Source: Apostichopus japonicus (Eukaryota; Echinodermata; Holothuroidea; Aspidochirotida; Stichopodidae). Taken from it: 64,000 nucleotides of DNA. The stretch covers positions 1,019,001-1,083,000 of the forward strand of contig NC_092563.1 in NCBI RefSeq assembly GCF_037975245.1, in the 5' to 3' direction. Under the pieces are notes generated by a model. That model had not been told where the DNA came from and did not search any database. It saw only the letters and a list, made by a program, of their open reading frames with translations. The translations under genes and the position numbers were made by a program. The first letter of the stretch is position 1; the number at the start of each line of letters is the position of its first letter. Below are positions 11,459 through 25,100 of this stretch, in pieces.

Positions 11459-14400
11459 GTAAGTTTAGGGGTTTTCTGTACTGGCGTGCCCTCCCAAAAG
11501 TATGATGACTCAGGGGAGAGAAGTTGTAAAGATAACGCAGGAACAAAAGATTAACGGTAACTTGAAGGATGTAATAACAATTAACTGGAACAACGGTATG
11601 CTTGAATAGTTTAACAACAATTAACTAGAACAACGATATACTGGAATAGTTTAACAACAATTAACTAGAACAACGGCTTACTGGAATCATTTAATAACTT
11701 AACCAACTAACTATAAAATATAATTTACTTACAAGCTCACTTCCCACATACAGTATAACTCAAACGTACTCACAAGTGTTGGCCGGTCAACCATGCATCC
11801 GTATTCACTGCCTCATTCATTCGCTCTCCCAAACATTTTCAAAAACAAGAAAGTTCTCTCACACCACACGCACACACTCACACAAGTTACACGCACGCAA
11901 CACAATCAGCGCGCCGCGCCCGATACATTTAAAAACCTCCGTACGTAATTAAACAGCGATGCATCGATACAAGCGCACCATAGCCTAACGCTACACTATA
12001 TACATGTACGCCCACACAAGAATACGCCTTTCGTATTAATCGCTCATTTACACTTACATCTGACCCACTGGGCTATGGACGCTAATTGTATTGCCAGTGA
12101 AACGGTAAGAAAATTCGTAATTCCACTGTAGGCATTTGCCACCTGTATCGAACAATGCTATCTATTCGGGTGACACATTTTGCCTTACTCTCGAGATCAA
12201 TCATGATGCTATCCAACTCGAATCATTTGTGATTCCTACAGCCGGATCTATTAATATAGTCACAACACAGTTCTCTGATCACAACACGTATATAAACACA
12301 ATGAAGATGGCGATATGTTGTATTCTTCCAGCTCTTAGACCGGAACCTAACAGGATTATATCGTAGCTTATTTGTCGAACAAGTTGTTAGGTGACTTTAA
12401 AAGAACTATAGGTCGGAAGGAGGAAAGATGGTTGCTAGTTTGCCTCCTTTTACCAATATGAATCTATGCCTATACCAGCGGGAAATTTGAATGAAGCCGC
12501 AGCGGAGTATTCGTAGTCCTTGACGATGAACGGTGAAGAGACTAGGTGTCACTGTTCCCCATGAGATAAGACAGTCGGTAAATATTATAATTTTCTTTAT
12601 TTAATACCTTTTGACTTTCGATGTGGAAGTTCATTTTCATTAAACTGTTGCTTCCTACTTTGACAACTCCAGACACTGGAGATGATAGCTCACGGTTTTG
12701 GAGAACGGTAATATACCTAGGCCTAAACCCACTACGAGTTTTATTAACAAAGACAATTAATAAATTATCTCGTTTGGACGATTTCGTAAACATGTCAAAG
12801 CTGATTGTCTCTCCATTAGCATTACCGAACCCATTTATAATTCAATGACTATGCGTTTTACTTTATGGTTTTATTAACTTCCCAGGAGTATTAAATTAGG
12901 GACATGGGTTTGCTATGTATTACTCAATGTAGTTGCGTTGATTACACCAATGAATTCACGCTATCAGATGATCAACCAATTTTCTGTTCGTCAACTTTTG
13001 CAAGGTTGTTAAAAAATATGTGACCAAAAAGTGCATAAAATGTCTATCAATTAGAACACTCTGTCCATACATCGAATTTAAAATAAACAATAGACCTCAA
13101 TACTGTCAATATTGTTTCATATTGAATTTCATGGAAAAAGAGCAGATGTAATGTTTCAAATGTGTTTGTACCTCTTCAGTGTTTCAAATGGTCGTTCCCG
13201 AAACAGCAATAATTGGCGTATTGAAATGCGTGTTGCATATTTTTACAGCTTGTTTATTACAGACGTTGCGATGAAGGGGTGGTGTAAACTCTTACCCCGG
13301 ATAAGTCAGTCTGGTAGTATATGGTTAAAACGTACCCCCTCCGGCCTCCTGGATAGGAGGTTAACTGAATACATTCTGCTGAGCTAACAAATACCATCGT
13401 GAAGACGCATGGAAAATGACAGAGTGTACCTTACTAGCCAACAAGAAATTCAAATACAATCACCGACTTTCTTCCAAGAAAACAAAAACAAAACATTAAA
13501 AACAAAAAAACAAAACATGCTTACCTTATATGTAGTGGCTCTAAATGCCCCGCAGTTTGTAGATAACAATGTTTTCAATCCAGCAGATGAGGCAAAAGTG
13601 TTGTTTATGCCAAGATACTGTCGTCATTTATATTCCGGACTATGGGTAGCAACACACGATAGAGGTCGGAGGTTCAGAGGTCTGAGATCAAATACATTTT
13701 TGTTCGTAAGCGGAACTCGATGAGATTATTGTTAAAGTTGTAAGGATTGCTATAGGCACTAGAAATACACGAAGCCGTGTACTGGGTTATAGTCTTTGTT
13801 TAACATGAAATGTGATGGATTAAAGTTGAACATAAAATGTGATGAATTAAAGTGTTAGTCCTATTCAGTACGTAATATTTTGTTGGTTTGATAAAAAAAA
13901 AATAGAATCAGTATGTCGGACAATATTTCTGAGGCAGACCAGTCTATCCTTTAATCCAATCCATTGTATGCAAAGTGAATTACTAAGGAAGCTGCCATAT
14001 ATATGTTTAATGGGTCTACTTTCTTCCGTTTTTCAACTGTGCGTGTTTTTTTGAAATTGTTATTTCTGGCGAAGGAGATCGTTCATTGTTATAATTATAC
14101 TAATATTGTAAGAAAATGTTACCATACAAGGCGTTATTATAAGTTGGTGACCGTGACCCAAGCTCGTCAATTTTGCCGCCATAAAGTACATTTGGTACAA
14201 TGAATCGAGACAAGGACTCGACTCGAACTTCCATGTACTTAACTACGGGTAGTGTATAGTGACTTGACTTCGAATGAAGTAAACTCATTCATTACAACTA
14301 CAAATCTGACTAAACATAGTCATAGATGATCACAGCTTTTATGCCGCCGCACATACAAACTGGTGAGGTTCGTGTCCTTTGGATGACCAACACCCAATCC

Positions 14401-15321
14401 AACCACCACCCAACCACCACCACAACCAAAAAATATCAAATCACTTTAAAGTTACTTTCTGTTAAATCATACTTTTCCATTCCCTTTTACACCAGTTTAA
14501 AAACATAGATGGCATGCACATATAAGTATTTTTGAAGTGCTGCCCAAATTAATTCTAGTGTCAGGTTGACCGCCGACTGAAGGGTTGGGAGAGCAGGCGG
14601 TTTAAATAACCCCGACTGATTTAGGTAGGGTATTTAGAACCTTAATGAGGAGGGGGGTGGTGGTGTCAGACGAATCAATAAGATGCAAACTTGTAATATA
14701 TTTTGTATAACGTTTGAAATAAAGTTGAAGAACTTTCGACTGTTTAGACCGAAAATACATGTTATATATGTATACTGTACATTAGACCTTTTTGAAGTAT
14801 TCTGTCCGCCAGTGAGTGTGTGGGGGTGGGGGTGTGACTTCCTGATTCAATTCCGGGAGGGGGGGGGGGTTGTTGAAGTCCCTCCGGTTTTGCCTTGGTC
14901 ATAAGCTGTGACAAGATTATGAGGACATTTCAAGGGTATAACTTTAAAACGTGTTCCCAAGATGTCTAAGTGGATACCATGTTCTTCCGTCTTGCTGTAG
15001 CTTCCCTTATATACTCCGTCACTATATATTTACTTCTCGCGTGACCTTAATTGTAATTTGACTATTCATGAGACATTGAGATCGTGATACAATAGTGATA
15101 CTATACAATACTTTGAAAGCGACCTGCAACTTGTAAAGCATTTAAATATTGACCTTCGGCTGACAATCGCGTACGTACGGACCAACCAGAAATAATATTT
15201 TCATTGAAATACGGATTGTTTATCTTGACAAGAATTTTTTAGGGGATTCCCCCATTTCAGCCAGTCATGCCATTAGTAATTTATGTTACATCGCCACCTA
15301 TACTGTAAAGTGAAATACATC

Positions 15322-17282
15322 CAGGCGCGTATCCAGGATTTTCTAATCCGGGGGGCGCGAATTACTATCTAAGCGGAGCGCCACCATCGGTTGGCGCGGA
15401 GCGTACAAGAAAATTTCTGGTTTTGATACCCCCCAGATCACCGGAAATGGCACTTCTCGGGCTTGAAAATGACTAACCAGATATACACTTTTGCCTGAGA
15501 ACCAAGTATTTCCCAAAAGTTTTTTTTTCCCATCCATAACCTTTTTGAAGATTGTCATCAGTCACACATCATGTTCGATCTCATTGCAAGTCCTATGGAT
15601 GATTGCTTTTGTAGGTGATTCTACGTCACGGCCTACAATATCCGAAAGCCCCACTTTTCAAGGTTTTAAGCCCATTATTTGTTGAGAATTTGAAAATTGA
15701 CATTTCTCGTGAATAAAAATCACTTCAAAACATACCCATAATGTTGCACAAATTCTATCTATGGACAACCAATATAGAAAAACCTCCTTGAACCCCTAAT
15801 AGACAGGTCAAAATTGAACGAGTAGAGGAAAGTATGATGAAGATTGTTGGTGAGGAAATTTTCGAAAATTCCGACACAGTTAATTTCTTGGTGTAGAAAT
15901 ATTGCAACCTCTTATAATGGCTATTATAAAACTTGGTTGAAGGAAATGACAAATAGCAGATATTTCCGATATCAGGTATATCGAAACCGAACGCTACACA
16001 CATAGGCGTAGGTCCCGTAGGAGGCGGGGCTGCAGCCCCACCCCCCTTCCCGCAACCAAATTTTTTCCCATTTTTTCTGGCACCTACTGAAAGAAAAATA
16101 AATAGCAATGAATAGCTTAAAAATGATCTCCTTGGTAATTAAAATAAAGTTCAAAGCTTGGCCGACATAACTATACTGTAAAAGAGAGTTTTGACATAAA
16201 TGGATCTGTATGCTTTCTCTCCATCTACAAAAGACATTTGGTTGTTTACATTAGCATCCGGCGGTATACTGTGCAACTTTCACGGACCTTAAGGCACACG
16301 ATGCCATGCAATGTAATGACCGATGCTTGCTTATATGATATTGGCATCGATGTGTTGAACGCGCGCTTCGCGCGCGAAAAATTTTGGCTTTTTTTTCGGG
16401 CAAGTCGTTACAGCCCCAAATCCAATTTGGCTCCTACGCCTTTGACTACACACAGACAGTTTTTGATGCTGTTCATCGTGGAACATGCATTTCAATGCTC
16501 ACTGATATGATGTTATATCTGCTCTTTGCTTTACAAATTCGAACAGGCGTGTAGCGAGTAATTGCCAAGGTAGGGGAGAAGCCTGTAGGCAAACTATCTA
16601 AACGAAGCGCCACCATGGGTTGGCGGGAAGCGTACAAGAAAAATTTTGGCCGAAAATGCCTCCCAGATCGCTGGAAATGACACTTCCCATGCCTTGTAAG
16701 TTGCATCTAAGCATTGTCTATTTTGAAATTACTAGCGATGTCGTAAAGAAAATTTGCTCGGGGGGGGGGGGGGCGGTCGCCCCCTTCCCGAAATGCGTCA
16801 TGTTCCCCGACGACTCGTTCGAGTTCAAGACCAGCCACAGTTGGTTCCATATATCACAATTGTACAAGTGTTAAGGCGTCCATACACACACACGCGTTAT
16901 GATAGACCATATATAGTATTTATATAGATACATTAGTGAGAGAGGAAAAATGGAAACGTCAAAAATGGAGTTGTCGGTGTAAGGGGTAGGGTGAGGCGCA
17001 CACCCCCTCCGTAATCCTTGATCTGTCACTGGCTACCCTGTGTATATAATTGGGATCAGCGCTTTAACTATGACTTTTCCTTTTTCTCTTCCCGAGGTCT
17101 TGGCTATCTTCTACTCCCTCCTTTTCTCCTTTTTCTCTCTTTTTTCTTTTTCTTTTCCCTTCCTTTCTCTCCTCCTTTTCTTTTTTCCCCCTCCTTTTCC
17201 CTTTTTTCTTCTCTTTTTTTCTCTCCTCTTTTCCTTACCCGGGGGGCGCGCGCCCCCAACGCCCCCCCTGGATACGCACCTG
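15322..17282. mobile_element. Composite non-autonomous DNA transposon insertion
   Basis: The ends are inverted copies: CAGGCGCGTATCCAGG at the left and CCTGGATACGCACCTG at the right, bordered by the 5-bp direct repeat 'acatc'. Inside are two copies of a core shared by many elements in this window (around 15375 and 16601), a nested element at 16001-16444, and long CT- and GC-rich stretches. No transposase frame is visible. It is absent from the equivalent site in copy 1 (about 3800). Confidence 0.7.
16001..16444. mobile_element. hAT-like MITE, nested
   Basis: Terminal inverted repeats CATAGGCGTAGG and CTCCTACGCCTTTG are flanked by 8-bp near-identical target duplications (gctacaca / actacaca, 7 of 8). 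The 444-bp element has no coding capacity and lies inside the 15322-17282 insertion. Confidence 0.7.
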
Positions 17283-17749
17283 ACATCAACAATTTAAAAG
17301 AGCCCCAACAATTGGTAAAATATGTAGAAATTGACCTTCGGCTGACAACATGTACATATACGGATCAACCACTACGAGTATTGAATAGTATATAATTGCT
17401 GATGGTTTTCATTGCGAGCAAATTCATTTATTTATCAAACAATCATAACTTTGGTTATAAGGAGCACAGAAATGTGTAGCGTTTTCCCCATATCAGAAAG
17501 GAACCTCTTCATCAACTGACGTAACTTTGCCAGTTACTGTAAAGTAAACAAAGTTGATACTTTTTACATCAAAACTTCAACCTTTTCCTTATCTTACATG
17601 GACTGATTAGAGTTTTGGAATATAACAAAGTCGCAAGTTTATTGCTTTCTTAGAAAGGAACATGAAACTCCCTTACAAGATAGATCAAACAGGCAAACAT
17701 TTTTTCACATTTGCACTCTATAATGTATTTTACAAACTGGTGCAGGCAT

Positions 17750-18920
17750 GATATATGTTCTCTAGCATAATTTGTAACGATTACTGGCGATATTTAAGTA
17801 TCACATTTCTCTTTGACAAAACCTTTATGGGGAGGGGTTAATTTCACTACTTTCTAAGAATGACACACTACCAATTTATCTCCAAATTTAGCGAAAATAT
17901 CCTATATAGTTTAGTCTTTGGTAAGAAAGAAATCACTCGTCAAAGGCGTGATATCATGGAAACTCTCAAAAAGTGAATTGTCACTTTTAGAATAGTGAAG
18001 AGAGTAACTTGAGGAATTTATTTTCTAATTTTAACCGTCAACTATATACATCGATAATTCAGCAAAATATTGACTTTTAGTTTTTATTTTAAGTTTGCTT
18101 TGATTTTGAGCAAAACACATTCCTTTCCTAAAAGGTATGCCTATGTCCACATAGGCAATGCAATGTTGATTAGTCTTTATGATAGAAAATAAAGAAAGAA
18201 AGAAAATAAAATCAAATATTTGATGGTGTCCTTTATTGTGACAATATTTTCAAATTCAATACCTGCAGTAAAATGTATAGATTAAGAATTAAGTTTACAG
18301 TAGTAAGTGGTTCCAACTTTTTACTCATCATACATGAGGTGGATGCAGATACATTTAAAAAAAAACATCTTAATATGGTGGCATGTGGCCCTCGGGAATC
18401 TTTTCTAGGTTGAACCGATAAATATAAATATTGATACATTCTGAGGTGTTCCACTGTGGCCCTTAAGATCAACTTCGTGGCCAACCTTGACAGACGGGAA
18501 GACTAACGAGTTGTTTTGTTACGCCCTCACTTTATTGGAAGCCTACTTTAATATCGAAGGAAAGGGCTTGGTGTACGGTAGTCTGATATTTGTTAGGGCA
18601 CTCCCTGCCTTTCTGCGGTTGGAAACATTCCTAATATGTTTATGTGCTAGTATAGGTTGATTACGAACAGAACCATGAATTCTTATCATTTTGTTGTAAC
18701 CCCCTCTCCAATCCCTCATCCCAACCCCTGCCCCTTACTCTTAGCTACATTACTTGCTATACATGCTTCGATCACTGAGAATGTATCCACGTACATGAAT
18801 ACTCTACATGTGGCTTTTCTTACAAAAAAAAAATAGAAATGTTATTATTCCTGCACATAATTATGATCAGTAAACAGTTATGTGCAATGTATATCCTTAA
18901 ATCATCGGTTAATATATTAC
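17750..18920. other. 3' flank of avidin copy B, non-coding
   Basis: Bases 17775-18480 align with 5775-7380, and 18800-18920 with 7620-7715. I see no exon. The shared segments show that the duplicated unit runs through the avidin gene and its 3' flank. Confidence 0.65.
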
Positions 18921-21900
18921 TTAATATGTTGTAGTTTCGTCGGTGTCGTTGGCGCCGTTTCGTTCAAGTAAACGAAGTCTTTCTTTAAAATCTCGAGGAT
19001 TGTGAGTGTTGTCGGAGCTCCGAGGACCTTGCGCCTGTTGAACTCGAGTGAAAGTATCGGAACCAGAATAACTACAGAAGAGAAGGAGGAGGTAAAAGGG
19101 AAGGTTTTAAATAATTATGTGACCAGTAGTTGTCTTTCTAGCGTATTTGAAGCTATTTTGTTCATTGTTTTCATATTTCTTTGTTCAATATGCTTTATGC
19201 CAGGCGCGGCGGAACGGAAAAATTATTGGGGGGGCTAATGTGTGGAGACTATCTAAGCGGAGCGCCACCATCGGTTGGCGCGGAGCGTACAAGAAAATTT
19301 TGTTTTTTTTCAAACCCCCAGATGGCCGGAAACGGCACTTCCCGAGTGTTTTATGCTGCGAATACCTAGCCCTAAAATATGGGTCTCAAGCCTGCAATTT
19401 CTCAGATTGCACGTAAAAGTCTGTAAAAACATTGTAATTTGTATATTCGATGGTGTTTTAAGAGAGTAGCTATTACTCGTAGTGTACTCGCAAAGACGTT
19501 TTTGAGTGTAGTAAGGGCAGTGGCGGAGCTAGGGGTATTGGTCAGGGGGGGGGGCAAGAATGGTCTGTAGAGGCGCTTTCGACACTATCTAAGCGGAGCG
19601 CCACCACAGGTTGGCGCGGAGCGTACAGAAATTTTTTGAGTAAAGATACTCCCTAGATTGCAGGAAATGACCCTTTCCGGGCCTTGCTAATTTGCAGATA
19701 AACGGAGAATAAATAGGTGTCGTCGCCATTTTGTCGGAAAATTACACCAACAGAATATGACAAATGTCAATAGGTATATGAGAGCGCAATAAAATAGTCA
19801 ATAATCGCGAATAAGTAAAAAGTAGTGAAAAGCTGAAAAGGGCGCCAGCAGTCCATTTGAGTCGGTCAGGGGGGGGGGGGCGGTATCCGCCCCTGACTGT
19901 ATATATGGACGCTCCGCCACTAAGTAAGGGGATGTTGGAGAACTGGCTGAAATGAGGTAAGTCATTGGCCTAAGACGAAGTTGTGTTACGCTTACCGGTA
20001 CTCACACTCACTGCTTCCACTTTTCACGGGGCGTGAAGACGCGGTTGGGGTGACAATGTGGTCTATAGCCAGGGGACGGGCCGAGCGTCCCCCAGCAAAT
20101 TATTACACCTATATAGTATACGTGTGCATCGGACAGATCGACAAGTATGCATTGAAAAATGGGCAGATGCAAGTTTCGGTGCCTTGGTAAATATTGGGGG
20201 GGCTTATCATGCATTTGCCCCCTCAACTTTTTCATTGGGGGGCTGAGCCCCCCCAAGCCCCCCCGGTTCCGCCGCCACTGCTTTATGCAAACCATTTGTT
20301 GCACCGAAAAATCCGTCAGAAAAACAAGTGAAAAGTAGTAAATAGAAAAGGCAAATATATATTTGTGACATACTCATAGTTGCAAGAAATGCCCATGCTA
20401 GGAGCTAAACAGTTACTTAATATTGTTCTATATTTACCAGACCTATATCCCATGTAGTGCACAGTGGTAAGATTGTCTCAACATGCGGTGTACGGATACA
20501 AGGTGAAATATAAACTAGAAAAGCATATGAATCTCTGAAGTTCTTATATCATATATATACAAAGCAATTAAGGCAAGCTTACACAGTAATGTCGTCTGTA
20601 CATTGTCTAGGTACACTTCTATGAAGTACCCATGCGGTCGTCAGGGTGTCCACACCGTCACAATGCACACAGACCCCAGTCCAGCTGGTTGTTGAAGTGG
20701 TGTTGAATCCTTCCCATAGGACGGTGAAACCGAAAACTGTACCTTCCATGTTGGACCAACCTGTGATGTAGCTAGGGCCGTTACCTTGAAACGTATCCAA
20801 GACAAAGGAAGATAAAATTAAAAGAGAAATGAAAAGCAGCCCCAACATTCCCTCAATATGTTCCTCAATATCCTTCTCAGATACCCCCAAAGCCAGATCG
20901 TCTTAAAAGTTAACAGTAGCATACTCAAAAGTCCAATTCTGCTGGCAAAGATCCCAAACCTGGCCACCGGTTTTCTACCTCCCTCATCCTCACACCCCCT
21001 CCCTTCCACTTCCTTTATAGCTTCCTATGCCACTATTTGGTTGCATTGTCCGAAAGGTTTTCAAACTCCAGTGACGCTTATACTCACTCTAGCAGTGGTC
21101 CTCGTTACTAAAATACCGTAGTATACCAAAGTATTCAGTTTTCCTATTCATGTACTCGAATACTCGTCATTCGTTAATCACATTCGTATGATAAAATACA
21201 CGTACTCGTATTAAAGTACTCGATTCTTGTTCAGAAAGAGAAATTTGTGCAGCACCTATAAAAATAATAATAAATGACCCTGCCAACATTCAGGCGAATA
21301 TATATATTTTGGTTGTCCCTTCTGGCATCCCATAATATTACTCTACAATGTCTGATATGAGCATAAAAATCCGAAAACAGGTACCATGTTCAGAATTAAG
21401 AAGCTGCAAATAAAACACGTCTTTACAATAGGTATACGATTCATACTAACAATAAAGTGTTAAATAAAATTCGAATGGAATTTGGTATAACAATCACCTG
21501 CAGCACCATATGCAAATTCGACAGCGGTTCGGTATTCTCCTTTGATGTACCCCTCAGAAGAGACTTTAAGGTAAACCTCTGACCCTCTTTGATTGTACCA
21601 GAACCCTTTCAAGTTACAACCTGATGGTTAAGGAGGAAAACATGCTACGATAGGAATATTTTCGTAATAACGTTTGTTCTATCTGAGAATACGTATGTAA
21701 CTATAATGCAAACTTGCAAAACGCTTGATTCTCCGAGTCAATGTGCAAGATACAAACTGCCTCTCTCTTCATGCACGAACACCACAATGTAATCACATCG
21801 ACAAGTATAGGCTAATCTTCGGGACTCGATTGTGGGATTGGGAAGCAATGTTAGGGCAGGTGTAGACAAGACTATAATCCAGTACAATAATCCAATCGTG

Positions 21901-23411
21901 GGGGAGTTGACGAAATGGGTTTGGCGTGGGAGTTCGGTGTTTTTACCTCAAGATACGAGAACAGAGATATTTAAATAACATTTATGTCCATTCCACTTTT
22001 GTTTATGAAATGAAATGACCACCTGAAAATGAAATTACAAACTTACCTGTGTTTAACTCTTGTGTGACAGGGTTTACGACCTATAAGTAGAAGAAAAAAG
22101 TGTTAACGTACCTCACAAGCCTTATCGAAATATCACAGAGACATTGAATACATGGCCATTATACGGACTGTTTAGACAAACACATCACATACACATATAC
22201 AAACATACACTTACCATATACAGACGCACATATATTCAGACGCAGGAAACATAAACTTACACTGATGTATCCAAGTTTGAAGATTGAAGATAATTGGATG
22301 CAAATTACACGCCATCACACTTGTTAGCTTCAAGTTCAAAGCTCTGATAGGTACAAAACGAATCAACTTTAAAGGAATTTATCTCGACGAAGAACATGTT
22401 GGATTTGAAAGTACACTTTTATCAGGATGTTTAAATTGTGGTGGACCTGTACAGGCCCAAATAAATTTGCATGTGAACTGTATTCATACGATTTTCGGCA
22501 AGACTTTTCTGGCTAAGCCACGCGCCAACTGATGGTGGCGCTCCGCTAAGATAACGTCATGATGGTTCCTTTTGGGAAATGGCCCACTCACTAGACTTTT
22601 CTTTAAAAAGGCCCAGGTATATACGCACATAAAAAAGCACCACTTTGTAACATTTGGACAATACATAATGTACATAATATAATCACTTGTGACTATTGTT
22701 AAAATGTGTTTATGGCTGACAAATCGATTGAGGGACCAAACAGAAGCAAACTTGAAGATTTCTAGATGTGAGTCCGCCCCCTGGACTCGCGCCGGGAGTT
22801 CGCTTCTCGACCCCATCAGGGACCCTAAGGAGGGCCCCTTGACCGATTTGCGCCAATTCGGTCTCGGTTTAACTACGCGCACACTACTTCAGTTTAATCC
22901 ACGTACAGTCATTTATGCCCCCCTCCCCTTTTCAATTGAGATTGACGCCCCTGGTACAATCCTTTGTAACACAGAAGCTCCACCCCCCTTCCCCTCCTAA
23001 AACAAACCACGTTGACTGCAGCTCGAAGCCTTTTTGACTGAATCAATAATAAAAAAAAAGAATAGAAATCTACTATCTAAAAGCTTTGGCAGCAGAAAAA
23101 TGACGACACGGCAATACTAGTGTCCCTTCGTAACACATTCAGTTATAAGCGAACAGTACTGAATTTACATGGCATAGCTCAAATAAACCCCATGCACTTA
23201 CAAGCCCACCCATGCACTTATATAGTTGGAACCATCCGTTTTAGGCCCACCTATTGTAGAGTTATGTGTTGAGTCAACTCTGTCCAGTATATAGTCGAAC
23301 GTTAAATTTAAGAGAGTTAATTTTCCGACTTACCGCAGTAGGACTACTTGAAGGGTCTATCGATTGTTCACATAGAACAAAGAGACAGTATAGATATGCC
23401 AATACGCCCAT
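18921..23411 (-). CDS. Avidin-like secreted protein, copy B
   Basis: Five coding exons on the minus strand: 23334-23411, 22047-22080, 21498-21620, 20583-20784 and 18921-19071, with the same phases as copy A, giving 195 aa. It has a signal peptide, then an avidin domain at residues 39-156. It keeps more of the biotin pocket than copy A: Asn47, Ser51, Tyr67, Thr69, Val71, Trp102, Ser109, Thr111, Trp113, Trp130 and Asp151. Trp110 of chicken avidin, donated by the neighbouring subunit, has no counterpart in the DDITVYSGSD stretch, as in dimeric avidins. Cys39 and Cys117 match the disulfide of chicken avidin; Cys120 and Cys140 are extra. An NTT sequon lies in the loop before Trp113. The C-terminal ~40 residues are hydrophilic and unlike known avidins. 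Introns carry MITE insertions (19201-20280, and about 22495-22950). A secreted biotin-binding role is inferred from the family. Confidence 0.92.
19201..20280. mobile_element. hAT-like MITE with exact 8-bp TSD, hosting a nested MITE
   Basis: The left end CAGGCGCGGCGGAACGG and right end CCGGTTCCGCCGCCACTG are inverted repeats. Both sides carry the 8-bp target duplication 'ctttatgc' (19193-19200 and 20281-20288). It sits in the last intron of avidin copy B. The equivalent intron of copy A (around 8020) is an empty site, so it inserted after the duplication. It contains the MITE at 19518-19922. Confidence 0.85.
19518..19922. mobile_element. hAT-like MITE nested in another MITE
   Basis: Ends CAGTGGCGGAGC and GCTCCGCCACTA are flanked by exact 8-bp duplications 'agtaaggg' (19510-19517 and 19923-19930). 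It is 405 bp and closely related to the element in the TRIP13 intron at 53865-54233. No open frame of note. Confidence 0.9.
22495..22950. mobile_element. MITE-like insertion in avidin B intron 1
   Basis: The reverse complement of the core found in other elements ('ggcgctccgctaag') lies at 22535-22550, and the segment ends near 'gacgcccctgg' at 22945. The equivalent intron of copy A lacks this segment. I could not define both ends or a target duplication. Confidence 0.5.
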
Positions 23412-24995
23412 TGTTCCTATACAGATAAGAAAATAGAAGAAATATGAGACAAAAATATGATTATTGACGAATATTGGCACAAGTCCAAAGTTGGCATATG
23501 ATATTAGGTTAATCTAATCGGAGGTGTATTTTCCTATGGTTGTAAAAGTATTTGAGGTCTTTTCTGAACAGTTTCCTTTTTTTAACTCACCTATTGTCGC
23601 TCTAGACGGGAGAGACCAAGAATGCACTTATTTTTTAATGAACTAAAGAAAATGCAGTTTCTAAAAAGACTTAGCCTTTACAGAAAACATCATAGTTAAG
23701 TGACGCCCTGTCACATGGCCACACATATTCATCTTATCGTATATATGTATAGTGCAGAAGATACATGTCATCGCTGACAGTAGCAGTGCGTGTTTCTGTA
23801 CGTATATGTATATAAAGTCACAATACGACTCTCTGATCACTGCAGGTATATAAACACAATACGATGGCGACTTGTTGCATTCTTCCAGCTCTTAGACCCT
23901 CCTCACACAATATGAATCAATTTTAGGCATTTATGCCTATAATACCAGCGGGAAGTTTGAATGGAGCTCTCGCTGGGTATATGTGGTCCTTGATGATTAA
24001 CAGGGTAAGAGACTATAGACATGAGCCTTTGAACAGTCGGTAAATATTGCTCATGTTTATTTAATACCTTTCGACATTCGGTGAAGTTGAAGTTCATTAA
24101 TTGTCATTAAACTGATGGCTTCTTGCTTTGACAACTCCATACACTGAAGATGATAGCTCACGGTTTGGAGAACGGTAATAAACCTAGGCCTAAACCCACT
24201 ACGAGTTATGTTATATAGACAACTTATAAACGTCTCGTTTGACAATTTGGGCAAATTTCTGATTTCAAGCTGATTCTCTCTCCAGTAGCATTACCGGACC
24301 CATTTATAACTCACTGTCTATACATTTTACTGTATGGTAGCGTAATATCCCGAGGAATATTAAATTAGGGACTGGAACAGACTTTGTATTTATTCAGTGT
24401 TGTTGCATTGCTCACATTCATGACGTCATACGGTCAGATGATCAACCCACTCGGTCCGCATGTTATTGTTTGGTCAACTGTTCCAAAGTGGTTAAAAATG
24501 TGCGACCCAAAATGCCAAAAAATGTCTATCAATAGGACCATTTATCAAATAAAAAACAAAACCTCAATACTTTCAGCTTTGTTTCATATTATATATTATG
24601 GAGAAAGAGCAGATACAATGTATCACGTGTGTTTGAGCCTCTAAGGTGGTTTAAATTATCGCTCCCCCAAGAACAATGATAGGCGCCTGATTGAAATGCG
24701 TGTTGCATATTGCTAAGCATGTTTCTATAGCAGTATGTTTTTATAGCAGCATGTTTTTATGCCTGACATACGTCAGTTTGGTAGTATTTACCCATCCGAC
24801 CTGGATTTTGCATATTCATGTAATTAACTTACAACAGGACGTCAAAAACTTAAAAGCAGAAACTATTTGTTCTTCATGTTCCTAGACGCCACGGAAGGGG
24901 CAAATGATCACATTTTCGTGCCCCTGCAGACACCCTGTAACATGCAATTCGAGACTGCCCAACCTCCACATCTCCACATTCCGCTATATCGCTCA

Positions 24996-24999
<4 letters not shown>

Positions 25000-25069
<70 letters not shown>

Positions 25070-25100
25070 TATATATATATATGTGCATATATATGCATAT
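25000..25100. repeat. (AT)n microsatellite
   Basis: About 66 bp of pure AT dinucleotide is followed by ATGCAT-type variants. The YIYIYI frames are artefacts. Confidence 0.97.

Larger units (their letters stand above)
11460..17750. repeat. Segmental duplication block, copy 2 (with insertions)
   Basis: From about 12060 to 15300 and again from 17320 to 17750 this aligns with copy 1 (400-4200). The segment 15322-17282 is an inserted composite of transposable elements. The ~600 bp after the CCAT array (11460-12060) has no match in copy 1, and includes three short related lines ('ttaacaacaattaactagaacaac') at 11570-11690. No coding exon is recognised. Bases 13409-13720 are nearly unchanged from 1674-1980 and may hold a 5' UTR exon of avidin copy A, ending at a minus-strand gtaagc donor near 13520. 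Confidence 0.8.

Noticed and set aside
10604-11554. Long open frames on both strands (repeated IHPS and WMDG)
   Set aside because: They exist only because a 4-bp repeat has no stop in several frames; no splice or start context and no non-repeat domain.
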